Part shown: positions 35,169-48,426 of the stretch, piece after piece
Layout: every line of letters begins with the position of its first letter
Numbering within the stretch: position 1 is the first letter of the stretch
DNA from: Loripinus fragilis
Lineage: Eukaryota; Mollusca; Bivalvia; Lucinida; Lucinidae
DNA: 64,000 bases
Reading direction: 5' to 3'
Assembly: GCA_964019695.1 (NCBI GenBank)
Contig: OZ026531.1
Span: 8,007,701 to 8,071,700 of the forward strand
Translations under genes and position numbers: made by a program
Notes under the pieces: model-generated
The model's input: the letters and a program-made list of their open reading frames with translations, nothing else
Database searches by the model: none
Told to the model about the DNA's origin: nothing

Positions 35169-36803
35169 CGCCCCGAAGCTTTACGCGCTTCCGTCTCGCG
35201 AACTACTATTTTCATCATGCCCACACGTGCATCAGTTTGTAGTACCGGAGGCCGTCTACAAATGGTGAAAATTTCAAAGCGTTCCGTCGGGAAATTAAAA
35301 AGTTATCAGCATTAGAAGATCTTCCCATTAGGCCCCATTAGGCCACAGTAGCCGATCCGGCCTAAAACTTGCGCGGGTCACTTTCACGGACAGGCTCGAA
35401 ACTGGTGCCAGAAGTTAGCCCCCGACCAGAGCTTCATTGTGAGGCATTGCGTAAAATTTTCCGTCCCCCGAGTGCCGAGCAATAGCCCCTGAAAGGGCTT
35501 TCGGCACAATTTTCACGCCCTTATTTGAGCCACTTGTAGCCGAAGGAATTTTGCGCAAATGACTGAGAGGTGCTCCTGGGCACTGCTAATCACTTTGCAA
35601 TAGGTTCCGGGGCTTTTCGTGAAGGTTGCGTTTTCTCAAACTTTGAGGGCATTAGTGGGTGGGGTGTGAAAACCTCCGAATGCATGGTTCTAAGCTCCTG
35701 CTGTGGGCAGCAAGCCAATTTTTTTTCCAAAATGTTGACCTATAAAAGAGCTTACTCGGGTGTGAAAATTATCATTGTGCGCGCGCGACCCGGACCGCAA
35801 TTATGATATTTCCTGTTTTCCCATAGGGCCCAAGGCAAATGGGGATAGCGGTTGCACGCGCTTTCTAAGGCTCTGATCGCTTTTAGATTTTGCACGCGGA
35901 TAGGGCCAACAGAGGCGCAGGTATTGCCATGCGCACCTGCCCGCAACAATGTTTCGATACCGAGTTATCGGGGTGTGGAAGTCCGCCGCCCCGAAGCTTT
36001 ACGCGCTTCCGTCTCGCGAACTACTATTTTCATCATGCCCACACGTGCATCAGTTTGTAGTACCGGAGGCCGTCTACAAATGGTGAAAATTTCAAAGCGT
36101 TCCGTCGGGAAATTAAAAAGTTATCAGCATTAGAAGATCTTCCCATTAGGCCCCATTAGGCCACAGTAGCCGATCCGGCCTAAAACTTGCGCGGGTCACT
36201 TTCACGGACGGGCTCGAAACTGGTGCCAGAAGTTAGCCCCCGACCAGAGCTTCATTGTGAGGCATTGCGTAAAATTTTCCGTCCCCCGAGTGCCGAGCAA
36301 TAGCCCCTGAAAGGGCTTTCGGCACAATTTTCACGCCCTTATTTGAGCCACTTGTAGCCGAAGGAATTTTGCGCAAATGACTGAGAGGTGCTCCTGGGCA
36401 CTGCTAATCACTTTGCAATAGGTTCCGGGGCTTTTCGTGAAGGTTGCGTTTTCTCAAACTTTGAGGGCATTAGTGGGTGGGGTGTGAAAACCTCCGAATG
36501 CATGGTTCTAAGCTCCTGCTGTGGGCAGCAAGCCAATTTTTTTCCAAAATGTTGACCTATAAAAGAGCTTACTCGGGTGTGAAAATTATCATTGTGCGCG
36601 CGCGACCCGGACCGCAATTATGATATTTCCTGTTTTCCCATAGGGCCCAAGGCAAATGGGGATAGCGGTTGCACGCGCTTTCTAAGGCTCTGATCGCTTT
36701 TAGATTTTGCACGCGGATAGGGCCAACAGAGGCGCAGGTATTGCCATGCGCACCTGCCCGCAACAATGTTTCGATACCGAGTTATCGGGGTGTGGAAGTC
36801 CGC
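35169..36803 (+). repeat. Sister monomers m44-m45
   Basis: Starts are 35169 and 35987 (817 bp, seven T). Both carry ACGTGCATC, TTATCAGC, CTGCTAATC, TTCGTGAAGGTTGCG and TTCTAAGC, as m26 does. They also share two changes absent from m26: A at monomer position 620 (35788 and 36605) and CACCTGCCCG (near 35935 and 36752). m45 lacks the GACAGGCTC change of m44. A one-monomer duplication or conversion after the long segment was copied explains the pattern. Confidence 0.85.
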
Positions 36804-38438
36804 CGCCCCGAAGCTTTACGCGCTTCCGTCTCGCGAACTACTATTTTCATCATGCCCACACGGGCATCAGTTTGTAGTACCGGAGGCCGTCTACAAATGG
36901 TGAAAATTTCAAAGCGTTCTGTCGGGAAATTAAAAAGTTATGAGCATTAGAAGATCTTCCCATTAGGCCCCATTAGGCCACAGTAGCCGACCCGGCCAAA
37001 AACTTGCGCGGGTCACTTTCACGGACGGGCTCGAAACTGGTGCCAGAAGTTAGCCCCCGACCAGAGCTTCATTGTGAGGCATTGCGTAAAATTTTCCGTC
37101 CCCCGAGTGCCGAGCAATAGCCCCTGAAAGGGCTTTCGGCACAATTTTCACGCCCTTATTTGAGCCACTTGTAGCCGAAGGAATTTTGCGCAAATGACTG
37201 AGAGGTGCTCCTGGGCACTGCTCATCACTTTGCAATAGGTTCCGGGGCTTTTCGCGAAGGTCGCGTTTTCTCAAACTTTGAGGGCATTAGTGGGTGGGGT
37301 GTGAGAACCTCCGAATGCATGGTTCTCAGCTCCTGCTGTGGGCAGCAAGCCAATTTTTTTCCAAAATGTTGACCTATAAAAGAGCTTACTCGGGTGTGAA
37401 AATTATTATTGTGCGCGCGCGCCCTGGACCGCAATTATGATATTTCCTGTTTTCCCATAGGGCCCAAGGCAAATGGGGATAGCGGTTGTACGCGCTTTCT
37501 AAGGCTCTGATCGCTTTTAGATTTTGCACGCGGATAGGGCCAACAGAGGCGCAGGTATTGCCATGCGCACCCGCCCGCAACAATGTTTCGATACCGAGTT
37601 ATCGGGGTGTGGAAGTCCGCCGCCCCGAAGCTTTACGCGCTTCCGTCTTGTGAACTACTATTTTCATCATGCCCACGCGGGCATCAGTTTGTAGTACCGG
37701 AGGCCGTCTACAAATGGTGAAAATTTCAAAGCGTTCCGTCGGGAAATTAAAAAGTTATGAGCATTAGAAGATCTTCCCATTAGGCCCCATTAGGCCACAG
37801 TAGCCGATCCGGCCTAAAACTTGCGCGGGTCACTTTCACGGACGGGCTCGAAACTGGTGCCAGAAGTTAGCCCCCGACCAGAGCTTCATTGTGAGGCATT
37901 GTGTAAAATTTTCCGTCCCCCGAGTGCCGAGCAATAGCCCCTGAAAGGGCTTTCGGCACAATTTTCACGCCCTTATTTGAGCCACTTGTAGCCGAAGGAA
38001 TTTTGCGCAAATGACTGAGAGGTGCTCCTGGGCACTGCTCATCACTTTGCAATAGGTTCCGGGGCTTTTCGCGAAGGTCGCGTTTTCTCAAACTTTGAGG
38101 GCATTAGTGGGTGGGGTGTGAAAACCTCCGAATGCATGGTTCTCAGCTCCTGCTGTGGGCAGCAAGTCAATTTTTTTTTCAAAATGTTGACCTATAAAAG
38201 AGCTTACTCGGGTGTGAAAATTATCATTGTGCGCGCGCGCCCCGGACCGCAATTATGATATTTCCTGTTTTCCCATAGGGCCCAAGGCAAATGGGGATAG
38301 CGGTTGCACGCGCTTTCTAAGGCTCTGATCGCTTTTAGATTTTGCACTCGGATAGGGCCAACAGAGGCGCAGGTATTGCCATGCGCACCCGCCCGCAACA
38401 ATGTTTCGATACCGAGTTATCGGGGTGTGGAAGTCCGC
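36804..38438 (+). repeat. Monomers m46-m47
   Basis: m46 starts at 36804 (817 bp, seven T) and m47 at 37621. m46 carries GTGAGAACC (near 37304) and ATTATTATTG (near 37403), the markers of the third monomer of the A units. It lacks the GAGACCG that follows in A1-A4, so it is a partial dispersed copy. m47 has CTTGTGAAC near 37648, GCCCACGCGG near 37673 and a C-to-T change next to the T tract. Confidence 0.85.
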
Positions 38439-40891
38439 CGCCCCGAAGCTTTACGCGCTTCCGTCTCGCGAACTACTATTTTCATCATGCCCACACGGGC
38501 ATCAGTTTGTAGTACCGGAGGCCGTCTACAAATGGTGAAAATTTCAAAGCGTTCCGTCGGAAATTAAAAAGTTATGAGCATTAGAAGATCTTCCCATTAG
38601 GCCCCATTAGGCCACAGTAGCCGACCCGGCCTAAAACTTGCGCGGGTCACTTTCACGGACGGGCTCAAAACTGGTGCCAGAAGTTAGCCCCCGACCAGAG
38701 CTTCATTGTGAGGCATTGCGTAAAATTTTCCGTCCCCCGAGTGCCGAGCAATAGCCCCTGAAAGGGCTTTCGGCACAATTTTCACGCCCTTATTTGAGCC
38801 ACTTGTAGCCGAAGGAATTTTGCGCAAATGACTGAGAGGTGCTCCTGGGCACTGCTCATCACTTTGCAATAGGTTCCGGGGCTTTTCGCGAAGGTCGCGT
38901 TTTCTCAAACTTTGAGGGCATTAGTGGGTGGGGTGTGAAAACCTCCGAATGCATGGTTCTAAGCTCCTGCTGTGGGCAGCAAGCCAATTTTTTTTCCAAA
39001 ATGTTGACCTATAAAAGAGCTTACTCGGGTGTGAAAATTATCATTGTGCGCGCGCGCCCCGGACCGCAATTATGATATTTCCTGTTTTCCCATAGGGCCC
39101 AAGGCAAATGGGGATAGCGGTTGCACGCGCTTTCTAAGGCTCTGATCGCTTTTAGATTTTGCACGCGGATAGGGCCAACAGAGGCGCAGGTATTGCCATG
39201 CGCACCCGCCCGCAACAATGTTTTGATACCGAGTTATCGGGGTGTGGAAGTCCGCCGCCCCGAAGCTTTACGCGCTTCCGTCTCGCGAACTACTATTTTC
39301 ATCATGCCCACACGGGCATCAGTTTGTAGTACCGGAGGCCGTCTACAAATGGTGAAAATTTCAAAGCGTTCCATCGGGAAATTAAAAAGTTATGAGCATT
39401 AGAAGATCTTCCCATTAGGCCCCATTAGGCCACAGTAGCCGACCCGGCCTAAAACTTGCGCGGGTCACTTTCACGGACGGGCTCGAAACTGGTGCCAGAA
39501 GTTAGCCCCCGACCAGAGCTTCATTGTGAGGCATTGCGTAAAATTTTCCGTCCCCCGAGTGCCGAGCAATAGCCCCTGAAAGGGCTTTCGGCACAATTTT
39601 CACGCCCTTATTTGAGCCACTTGTAGCCGAAGGAATTTTGCGCAAATGACTGAGAGGTGCTCCTGGGCACTGCTCATCACTTTGCAATAGGTTCCGGGGC
39701 TTTTCGCGAAGGTCGCGTTTTCTCAAACTTTGAGGGCATTAGTGGGTGGGGTGTGAAAACCTCCGAATGCATGGTTCTCAGCTCCTGCTGTGGGCAGCAA
39801 GCCAATTTTTTTTCCAAAATGTTGACCTATAAAAGAGCTTACTCGGGTGTGAAAATTATCATTGTGCGCGCGCGCCCCGGACCGCAATTATGATATTTCC
39901 TGTTTTCCCATAGGGCCCAAGGCAAATGGGGATAGCGGTTGCACGCGCTTTCTAAGGCTCTGATCGCTTTTAGATTTTGCACGCGGATAGGGCCAACAGA
40001 GGCGCAGGTATTGCCATGCGCACCCGCCCGCAACAATGTTTCGATACCGAGTTATCGGGGTGTGGAAGTCCGCCGCCCCGAAGCTTTACGCGCTTCCGTC
40101 TCGCGAACTACTATTTTCATCATGCCCACAGGGGCATCAGTTTGTAGTACCGGAGGCCGTCTACAAATGGTGAAAATTTCAAAGCGTTCCGTCGGGAAAT
40201 TAAAAAGTTATGAGCATTAGAAGATCTTCCCATTAGGCCCCATTAGGCCACAGTAGCCGATCCGGCCTAAAACTTGCGCGGGTCACTTTCACGGACGGGC
40301 TCGAAACTGGTGCCAGAAGTTAGCCCCCGACCAGAGCTTCATTGTGAGGCATTGCGTAAAATTTTCCGTCCCCAAAGTGCCGAGCAATAGCACCTGAAAG
40401 GGCTTTCGGCACAATTTTCACGCCCTTATTTGAGCCACTTGTAGCCGAAGGAATTTTGCGCAAATGACTGAGAGGTGCTCCTGGGCACTGCTCATCACTT
40501 TGCAATAGGTTCCGGGGCTTTTCGCGAAGGTTGCGTTTTCTCAAACTTTGAGGGCATTAGTGGGTGGGGTGTGAAAACCTCCGAATGCATGGTTCTCAGC
40601 TCCTGCTGTGGGCAGCAAGCCAATTTTTTTTCCAAAATGTTGACCTATAAAAGAGCTTACTCGGGTGTGAAAATTATCATTGTTCCAGCGCGCCCCGGAC
40701 CGCAATTATGATATTTCCTGTTTTCCCATAGGGCCCAAGGCAAATGGGGATAGCGGTTGCACGCGCTTTATAAGGCTCTGATCGCTTTTAGATTTTGCAC
40801 GCGGATAGGGCCAACAGAGGCGCAGGTATTGCCATGCGCACCCGCCCGCAACAATGTTTCGATACCGAGTTATCGGGGTGTGGAAGTCCGC
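38439..40891 (+). repeat. Monomers m48-m50
   Basis: Starts are 38439 (817 bp), 39256 and 40074. m48 has a single-base deletion in a GGG run near 38559. The m48-m49 boundary carries the GTTTTGATACC plus TCCATCGGG marker pair. m50 has CCCCAAAGTG and AGCACCTG near 40373-40393, the latter inside the stem-loop, and TTGTTCCAGCG near 40680, which interrupts the alternating GC run. Confidence 0.85.
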
Positions 40892-41082
40892 CGCCCCGAA
40901 GCTTTACGCGCTTCCATCTCGCGAACTACTATTTTCATCATGCCCACACGGGCATCAGTTTGTAGTACCGGAGGCCGTCTACAAATGGTGAAAATTTCAA
41001 AGCGTTCCTTCGGGAAATTAAAAAGTTATGAGCATTAGAAGATCTTCCCATTAGGCCCCATTAGGCCACAGTAGCCGACCCG
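40892..41082 (+). repeat. Truncated monomer fragment, about 191 bp
   Basis: The monomer begins normally at 40892 but stops after position 191-193, within CCGACCCGGC. The next bases are monomer position 17 of a following copy. The two sides share only GC at the join. Compared with two intact neighbours, 643 bp are missing; relative to one monomer there are 175 extra bp. Confidence 0.9.
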
Positions 41083-41884
41083 GCGCTTCCGTCTCACGAA
41101 CTACTATTTTCATCATGCCCACACGGGCATCAGTTTGTAGTACCGGAGGCCGTCTACAAATGGTGAAAATTTCAAAGCGTTCCGTCGGGAAATTAAAAAG
41201 TTATGAGCATTAGAAGATCTTCCCATTAGGCCCCATTAGGCCACAGTAGCCGATCCGGCCTAAAACTTGCGCGGGTCACTTTCACGGACGGGCTCGAAAC
41301 TGGTGCCAGAAGTTAGCCCCCGACCAGAGCTTCATTGTGAGGCATTGCGTAAAATTTTCCGTCCCCCGAGTGCCGAGCAATAGCCCCTGAAAGGGCTTTC
41401 GGCACAATTTTCACGCCCTTATTTGAGCCACTTGTAGCCGAAGGAATTTTGCGCAAATGACTGAGAGGTGCTCCTGGGCACTGCTCATCACTTTGCAATA
41501 GGTTCCGGGGCTTTTCGCGAAGGTCGCGTTTTCTCAAACTTTGAGGGCATTAGTGGGTGGGGTGTGAAAACCTCCGAATGCATGGTTCTAAGCTCCTGCT
41601 GTGGGCAGCAAGCCAATTTTTTTTCCAAAATGTTGACCTATAAAAGAGCTTACTCGGGTGTGAAAATTATCATTGTGCGCGCGCGCCCCGGACCGCAATT
41701 ATGATATTTCCTGTTTTCCCATAGGGCCCAAGGCAAATGGGGATAGCGGTTGCACGCGCTTTCTAAGGCTCTGATCGCTTTTAGATTTTGCACGCGGATA
41801 GGGCCAACAGAGGCGCAGGTATTGCCATGCGCACCCGCCCGCAACAATGTTTTGATACCGAGTTATCGGGGTGTGGAAGTCCGC
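41083..41884 (+). repeat. Monomer m51 lacking its first 16 bp
   Basis: This copy starts at monomer position 17 and runs to the end (802 bp). The HindIII site of positions 8-13 is therefore absent. It has TCTCACGAAC just after the join, TTCTAAGC near 41587 and the GTTTTGATACC change at its end. Downstream the array resumes a normal 818-bp phase. Confidence 0.9.
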
Positions 41885-43520
41885 CGCCCCGAAGCTTTAC
41901 GCGCTTCCGTCTCGCGAACTACTATTTTCATCATGCCCACACGGGCATCAGTTTGTAGTACCGGAGGCCGTCTACAAATGGTGAAAATTTCAAAGCGTTC
42001 CATCGGGAAATTAAAAAGTTATGAGCATTAGAAGATCTTCCCATTAGGCCCCATTAGGCCACAGTAGCCGACCCGGCCTAAAACTTGCGCGGGTCACTTT
42101 CACGGACGGGCTCGAAACTGGTGCCAGAAGTTAGCCCCCGACCAGAGCTTCATTGTGAGGCATTGCGTAAAATTTTCCGTCCCCCGAGTGCCGAGCAATA
42201 GCCCCTGAAAGGGCTTTCGGCACAATTTTCACGCCCTTATTTGAGCCACTTGTAGCCGAAGGAATTTTGCGCAAATGACTGAGAGGTGCTCCTGGGCACT
42301 GCTCATCACTTTGCAATAGGTTCCGGGGCTTTTCGCGAAGGTCGCGTTTTCTCAAACTTTGAGGGCATTAGTGGGTGGGGTGTGAAAACCTCCGAATGCA
42401 TGGTTCTCAGCTCCTGCTGTGGGCAGCAAGCCAATTTTTTTTCCAAAATGTTGACCTATAAAAGAGCTTACTCGGGTGTGAAAATTATCATTGTGCGCGC
42501 GCGCCCCGGACCGCAATTATGATATTTCCTGTTTTCCCATAGGGCCCAAGGCAAATGGGGATAGCGGTTGCACGCGCTTTCTAAGGCTCTGATCGCTTTT
42601 AGATTTTGCACGCGGATAGGGCCAACAGAGGCGCAGGTATTGCCATGCGCACCCGCCCGCAACAATGTTTTGATACCGAGTTATCCAGGTGTGGAAGTCC
42701 GCCGCCCCGAAGCTTTACGCGCTTCCGTCTCGCGAACTACTATTTTCATCATGCCCACACGGGCATCAGTTTGTAGTACCGGAGGCCGTCTACAAATGGT
42801 GAAAATTTCAAAGCGTTCCATCGGGAAATTAAAAAGTTATGAGCATTAGAAGATCTTCCCATTAGGCCCCATTAGGCCACAGTAGCCGACCCGGCCTAAA
42901 ACTTGCGCGGGTCACTTTCACGGACGGGCTCGAAACTGGTGCCAGAAGTTAGCCCCCGACCAGAGCTTCATTGTGAGGCATTGCGTAAAATTTTCCGTCC
43001 CCCGAGTGCCGAGCAATAGCCCCTGAAAGGGCTTTCGGCACAATTTTCACGCCCTTATTTGAGCCACTTGTAGCCGAAGGAATTTTGCGCAAATGACTGA
43101 GAGGTGCTCCTGGGCACTGCTCATCACTTTGCAATAGGTTCCGGGGCTTTTCGCGAAGGTCGCGTTTTCTCAAACTTTGAGGGCATTAGTGGGTGGGGTG
43201 TGAAAACCTCCGAATGCATGGTTCTCAGCTCCTGCTGTGGGCAGCAAGCCAATTTTTTTTCCAAAATGTTGACCTATAAAAGAGCTTACTCGGGTGTGAA
43301 AATTATCATTGTGCGCGGGCGCCCCGGACCGCAATTATGATATTTCCTGTTTTCCCATAGGGCCCAAGGCAAATGGGGATAGCGGTTGCACGCGCTTTCT
43401 AAGGCTCTGATCGCTTTTAGATTTTGCACGCGGATAGGGCCAACAGAGGCGCAGGTATTGCCATGCGCACCCGCCCGCAACAATGTTTCGATACCGAGTT
43501 ATCGGGGTGTGGAAGTCCGC
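41885..43520 (+). repeat. Monomers m52-m53
   Basis: Starts are 41885 and 42703. Both have TCCATCGGG (near 41999 and 42817) and each is preceded by GTTTTGATACC. m52 ends with TTATCCAGG near 42682, a two-base change. m53 has G at monomer position 617 (43319), a marker shared with m61 and m62. Confidence 0.85.
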
Positions 43521-46500
43521 CGCCCCGAAGCTTTACGCGCTTCCGTCTCGCGAACTACTATTTTCATCATGCCCACACGGGCATCAGTTTGTAGTACCGG
43601 AGGCCGTCTACAAATGGTGAAAATTTCAAAGCGTTCCGTCGGGAAATTAAAAAGTTATGAGCATTAGAAGATCTTCCCATTAGGCCCCATAAGGCCACAG
43701 TAGCCGACCCGGCCTAAAACTTGCGCGGGTCACTTTCACGGACGGGCTCGAAACTGGTGCCAGAAGTTAGCCCCCGACCAGAGCTTCATTGTGAGGCATT
43801 GCGTAAAATTTTCCGTCCCCCGAGTGCCGAGCAATAGCCCCTGAAAGGGCTTTCGGCACAATTTTCACGCCCTTATTTGAGCCACTTGTAGCCGAAGGAA
43901 TTTTGCGCAAATGACTGAGAGGTGCTCCTGGGCACTGCTCATCACTTTGCAATAGGTTCCGGGGCTTTTCGCGAAGGTCGCGTTTTCTCAAACTTTGAGG
44001 GCATTAGTGGGTGGGGTGTGAAAACCTCCGAATGCATGGTTCTCAGCTCCTGCTGTGGGCAGCAAGCCAATTTTTTTTCCAAAATGTTGACCTATAAAAG
44101 AGCTTACTCGGGTGTGAAAATTATCATTGTGCGCGCGCGCCCTGGACCGCAATTATGATATTTCCTGTTTTCCCATAGGGCCCAAGGCAAATGGGGATAG
44201 CGGTTGTACGCGCTTTCTAAGGCTCTGATCGCTTTTAGATTTTGCACACCGATAGGGCCAACAGAGGCGCAGGTATTGCCATGCGCACCCGCCCGCAACA
44301 ATGTTTCGATACCGAGTTATCGGGGTGTGGAAGTCCGCCGCCCCGAAGCTTTACGCGCTTCCGTCTCGCGAACTACTATTTTCATCATGCCCACACGGGC
44401 ATCAGTTTGTAGTACCGGAGGCCGTCTACAAATGGTGAAAATTTCAAAGCGTTCCGTCGGGAAATTAAAAAGTTATGAGCATTAGAAGATCTTCCCATTA
44501 GGCCCCATTAGGCCACAGTAGCCGATCCGGCCTAAAACTTGCGCGGGTCACTTTCACGGACGGGCTCGAAACTGGTGCCAGAAGTTAGCCCCCGACCAGA
44601 GCTTCATTGTGAGGCATTGCGTAAAATTTTCCGTTCCCCGAGTGCCGAGCAATAGCCCCTGAAAGGGCTTTCGGCACAATTTTCACGCCCTTATTTGAGC
44701 CACTTGTAGCCGAAGGAATTTTGCGCAAATGACTGAGAGGTGCTCCTGGGCACTGCTCATCACTTTGCAATAGGTTCCGGGGCTTTTCGCGAAGGTCGCA
44801 TTTTCTCAAACTTTGAGGGCATTAGTGGGTGGGGTGTGAAAACCTCCGAATGCATGGTTCTCAGCTCCTGCTGTGGGCAGCAAGCCAATTTTTTTTCCAA
44901 AATGTTGACCTATAAAAGAGCTTACTCGGGTGTGAAAATTATCATTGTGCGCGCGCGCCCCGGACCGCAATTATGATATTTCCTGTTTTCCCATAGGGCC
45001 CAAGGCAAATGGGGATAGCGGTTGCACGCGCTTTCTAAGGCTCTGATCGCTTTTAGATTTTGCACGCGGATAGGGCCAACAGAGGCGCAGGTATTGCCAT
45101 GCGCACCCGCCCGCAACAATGTTTCGATACCGAGTTATCGGGGTGTGGAAGTCCGCCGCCCCGAAGCTTTACGCGCTCCTGTCTCGCGAACTACTATTTT
45201 CATCATGCCCACACGGGCATCAGTTTGTAGTACCGGAGGCCGTCTACAAATGGTGAAAATTTCAAAGCGTTCCGTCGGGAACTTAAAAAGTTATGAGCAT
45301 TAGAAGATCTTCCCATTAGGCCCCATAAGGCCACAGTAGCCGACCCGGCCTAAAACTTGCGCGGGTCACTTTCACGGACGGGCTCGAAACTGGTGCCAGA
45401 AGTTAGCCCCCGACCAGAGCTTCATTGTGAGGCATTGCGTAAAATTTTCCGTCCCCCGAGTGCCGAGCAATAGCCCCTGAAAGGGCTTTCGGCACAATTT
45501 TCACGCCCTTATTTGAGCCACTTGTAGCCGAAGGAATTTTGCGCAAATGACTTAGAGGTGCTCCTGGGCACTGCTCATCACTTTGCAATAGGTTCCGGGG
45601 CTTTTCGCGAAGGTCGCGTTTTCTCAAACTTTGAGGGCATTAGTGGGTGGGGTGTGAAAACCTCCGAATGCATGGTTCTCAGCTCCTGCTGTGGGCAGCA
45701 AGCCAATTTTTTTTCCAAAATGTTGACCTATAAAAGAGCTTACTCGGGTGTGAAAATTATCATTGTGCGCGCGCGCCCCGGACCGCAATTATGATATTTC
45801 CTGTTTTCCCATAGGGCCAAAGGCAAATGGGGATAGCGGTTGCACGCGCTTTCTAAGGCTCTGATCGCTTTTAGATTTTGCACGCGGATAGGGCCAACAG
45901 AGGCGCAGGTATTGCCATGCGCACCCGCCCGCAACAATGTTTCGATACCGAGTTATCGGGGTGTGGAAGTCCGCCGCCCCGAAGCTTTACGCACTTCCGT
46001 CTCGCGAACTAATATTTTCATCATGCCCACACGGGCATCAGTTTGTAGTACCGGAGGCCGTCTACAAATGGTGAAAATTTCAAAGCGTTCCGTCGGGAAA
46101 TTAAAAAGTTATGAGCATTAGAAGATCTTCCCATTAGGCCCCATTAGGCCACAGTAGCCGACCCGGCCTAAAACTTGCGCGGGTCACTTTCACGGACGGG
46201 CTCGAAACTGGTGCCAGAAGTTAGCCCCCGACCAGAGCTTCATTGTGAGGCATTGCGTAAAATTTTCCGTCCCCTGAGTGCCGAGCAATAGCCCCTGAAA
46301 GGGCTTTCGGCACAATTTTCACGCCCTTATTTGAGCCACTTGTAGCCGAAGGAATTTTGCGCAAATGACTGAGAGGTGCTCCTGGGCACTGCTCATCACT
46401 TTGCAATAGGTTCCGGGGCTTTTCGCGAAGGTCGCGTTTTCTCAAACTTTGAGGGCATTAGTGGGTGGGGTGTGAAAACCTCCGAATGCATGGTTCTCAG

Positions 46501-48426
46501 CTCCTGCTGTGGGCAGCAAGCCAATTTTTTTCCAAAATGTTGACCTATAAAAGAGCTTACTCGGGTGTGAAAATTATCATTGTGCGCGCGCGCCCCGGAC
46601 CGCAATTATGATATTTCCTGTTTTCCCATAGGGCCCAAGGCAAATGGGGATAGCGGTTGCACGCGCTTTCTAAGGCTCTGATCGCTTTTAGATTTTGCAC
46701 GCGGATAGGGCCAACAGAGGCGCAGGTATTGCCATGCGCACCCGCCCGCAACAATGTTTCGATACCGAGTTATCGGGGTGTGGAAGTCCGCCGCCCCGAA
46801 GCTTTACACGCTTCCGTCTCGCGAACTACTATTTTCATCATGCCCACACAGGCATCAGTTTGTAGTACCGGAGGCCGTCTACAAATGGTGAAAATTTCAA
46901 AGCGTTCCGTCGGGAAATTAAAAAGTTATGAGCATTAGAAGATCTTCCCATTAGGCCCCATAAGGCCACAGTAGCCGACCCGGCCTAAAACTTGCGCGGG
47001 TCACTTTCACGGACGGGCTCGAAACTGGTGCCAGAAGTTAGCCCCCGACCAGAGCTTCATTGTGAGGCATTGCGTAAAATTTTCCGTCCCCGGAGTGCCG
47101 AGCAATAGCCCCTGAAAGGGCTTTCGGCACAATTTTCACGCCCTTATTTGAGCCACTTGTAGCCGAAGGAATTTTGCGCAAATGACTGAGAGGTGCTCCT
47201 GGGCACTGCTCATCACTTTGCAATAGGTTCCGGGGCTTTTCGCGAAGGTCGCGTTTTCTCAAACTTTGAGGGCATTAGTGGGTGGGGTGTGAAAACCTCC
47301 GAATGCATGGTTCTCAGCTCCTGCTGTGGGCAGCAAGCCAATTTTTTTTCCAAAATGTTGACCTATAAAAGAGCTTACTCGGGTGTGAAAATTATCATTG
47401 TGTGCGCGCGCCCTGGACCGCAATTATGATATTTCCTGTTTTCCCATAGGGCCCAAGGCAAATGGGGATAGCGGTTGTACGCGTTTTCTAAGGCTCTGAT
47501 CGCTTTTAGATTTTGCACGCGGATAGGGCCAACAGAGGCGCAGGTATTGCCATGCGCACCCGCCCGCAACAATGTTTCGATACCGAGTTATCGGGGTGTG
47601 GAAGTCCGCCGCCCCGAAGCTTTACGCGCTTCCGTCTCGCGAACTACTATTTTCATCATGCCCACACGGGCATCAGTTTGTAGTACCGGAGGCCGTCTAC
47701 AAATGGTGAAAATTTCAAAGCGTTCCGTCGGGAAATTAAAAAGTTATGAGCATTAGAAGATCTTCCCATTAGGCCCCATTAGGCCACAGTAGCCGATCCG
47801 GCCTAAAACTTGCGTGGGTCACTTTCACGACGGGCTCGAAACTGGTGCCAGAAGTTAGCCCCCGACCAGAGCTTCATTGTGAGGCATTGCGTAAAATTTT
47901 CCGTCCCCCGAGTGCCGAGCAATAGCCCCTGAAAGGGCTTTCGGCACAATTTTCACGCCCTTATTTGAGCCACTTGTAGCCGAAGGAATTTTGCGCAAAT
48001 GACTGAGAGGTGCTCCTGGGCACTGCTCATCACTTTGCAATAGGTTCCGGGGCTTTTTGCGAAGGTCGCGTTTTCTCAAACTTTGAGGGCATTAGTGGGT
48101 GGGGTGTGAAAACCTCCGAATGCATGGTTCTCAGCTCCTGCTGTGGGCAGCAAGCCAATTTTTTTTCCAAAATGTTGACCTATAAAAGAGCTTACTCGGG
48201 TGTGAAAATTATCATTGTGCGCGCGCGCCCCGGACCGCAATTATGATATTTCCTGTTTTCCCATAGGGCCCAAGGCAAATGGGGATAGCGGTTGCACGCG
48301 CTTTCTAAGGCTCTGATCGCTTTTAGATTTTGCACGCGGATAGGGCCAACAGAGGCGCAGGTATTGCCATGCGCACCCGCCCGCAACAATGTTTCGATAC
48401 CGAGTTATCGGGTTGTGGAAGTCCGC
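43521..48426 (+). repeat. Monomers m54-m59
   Basis: Starts are 43521, 44339, 45157, 45975 (817 bp), 46792 and 47610 (817 bp). m54 has GCACACCGATAG near 44245, close to a marker used again at 50792 and 55902. m56 lies next to changes around 45176. m57 has GCACTTCCG (45993), CCCCTGAGTG (46275) and seven T, matching m68 at +9,199 bp. m59 has a one-base deletion (TTTCACGACGGG near 47828), so its 817 bp is not caused by the T tract. Confidence 0.85.
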
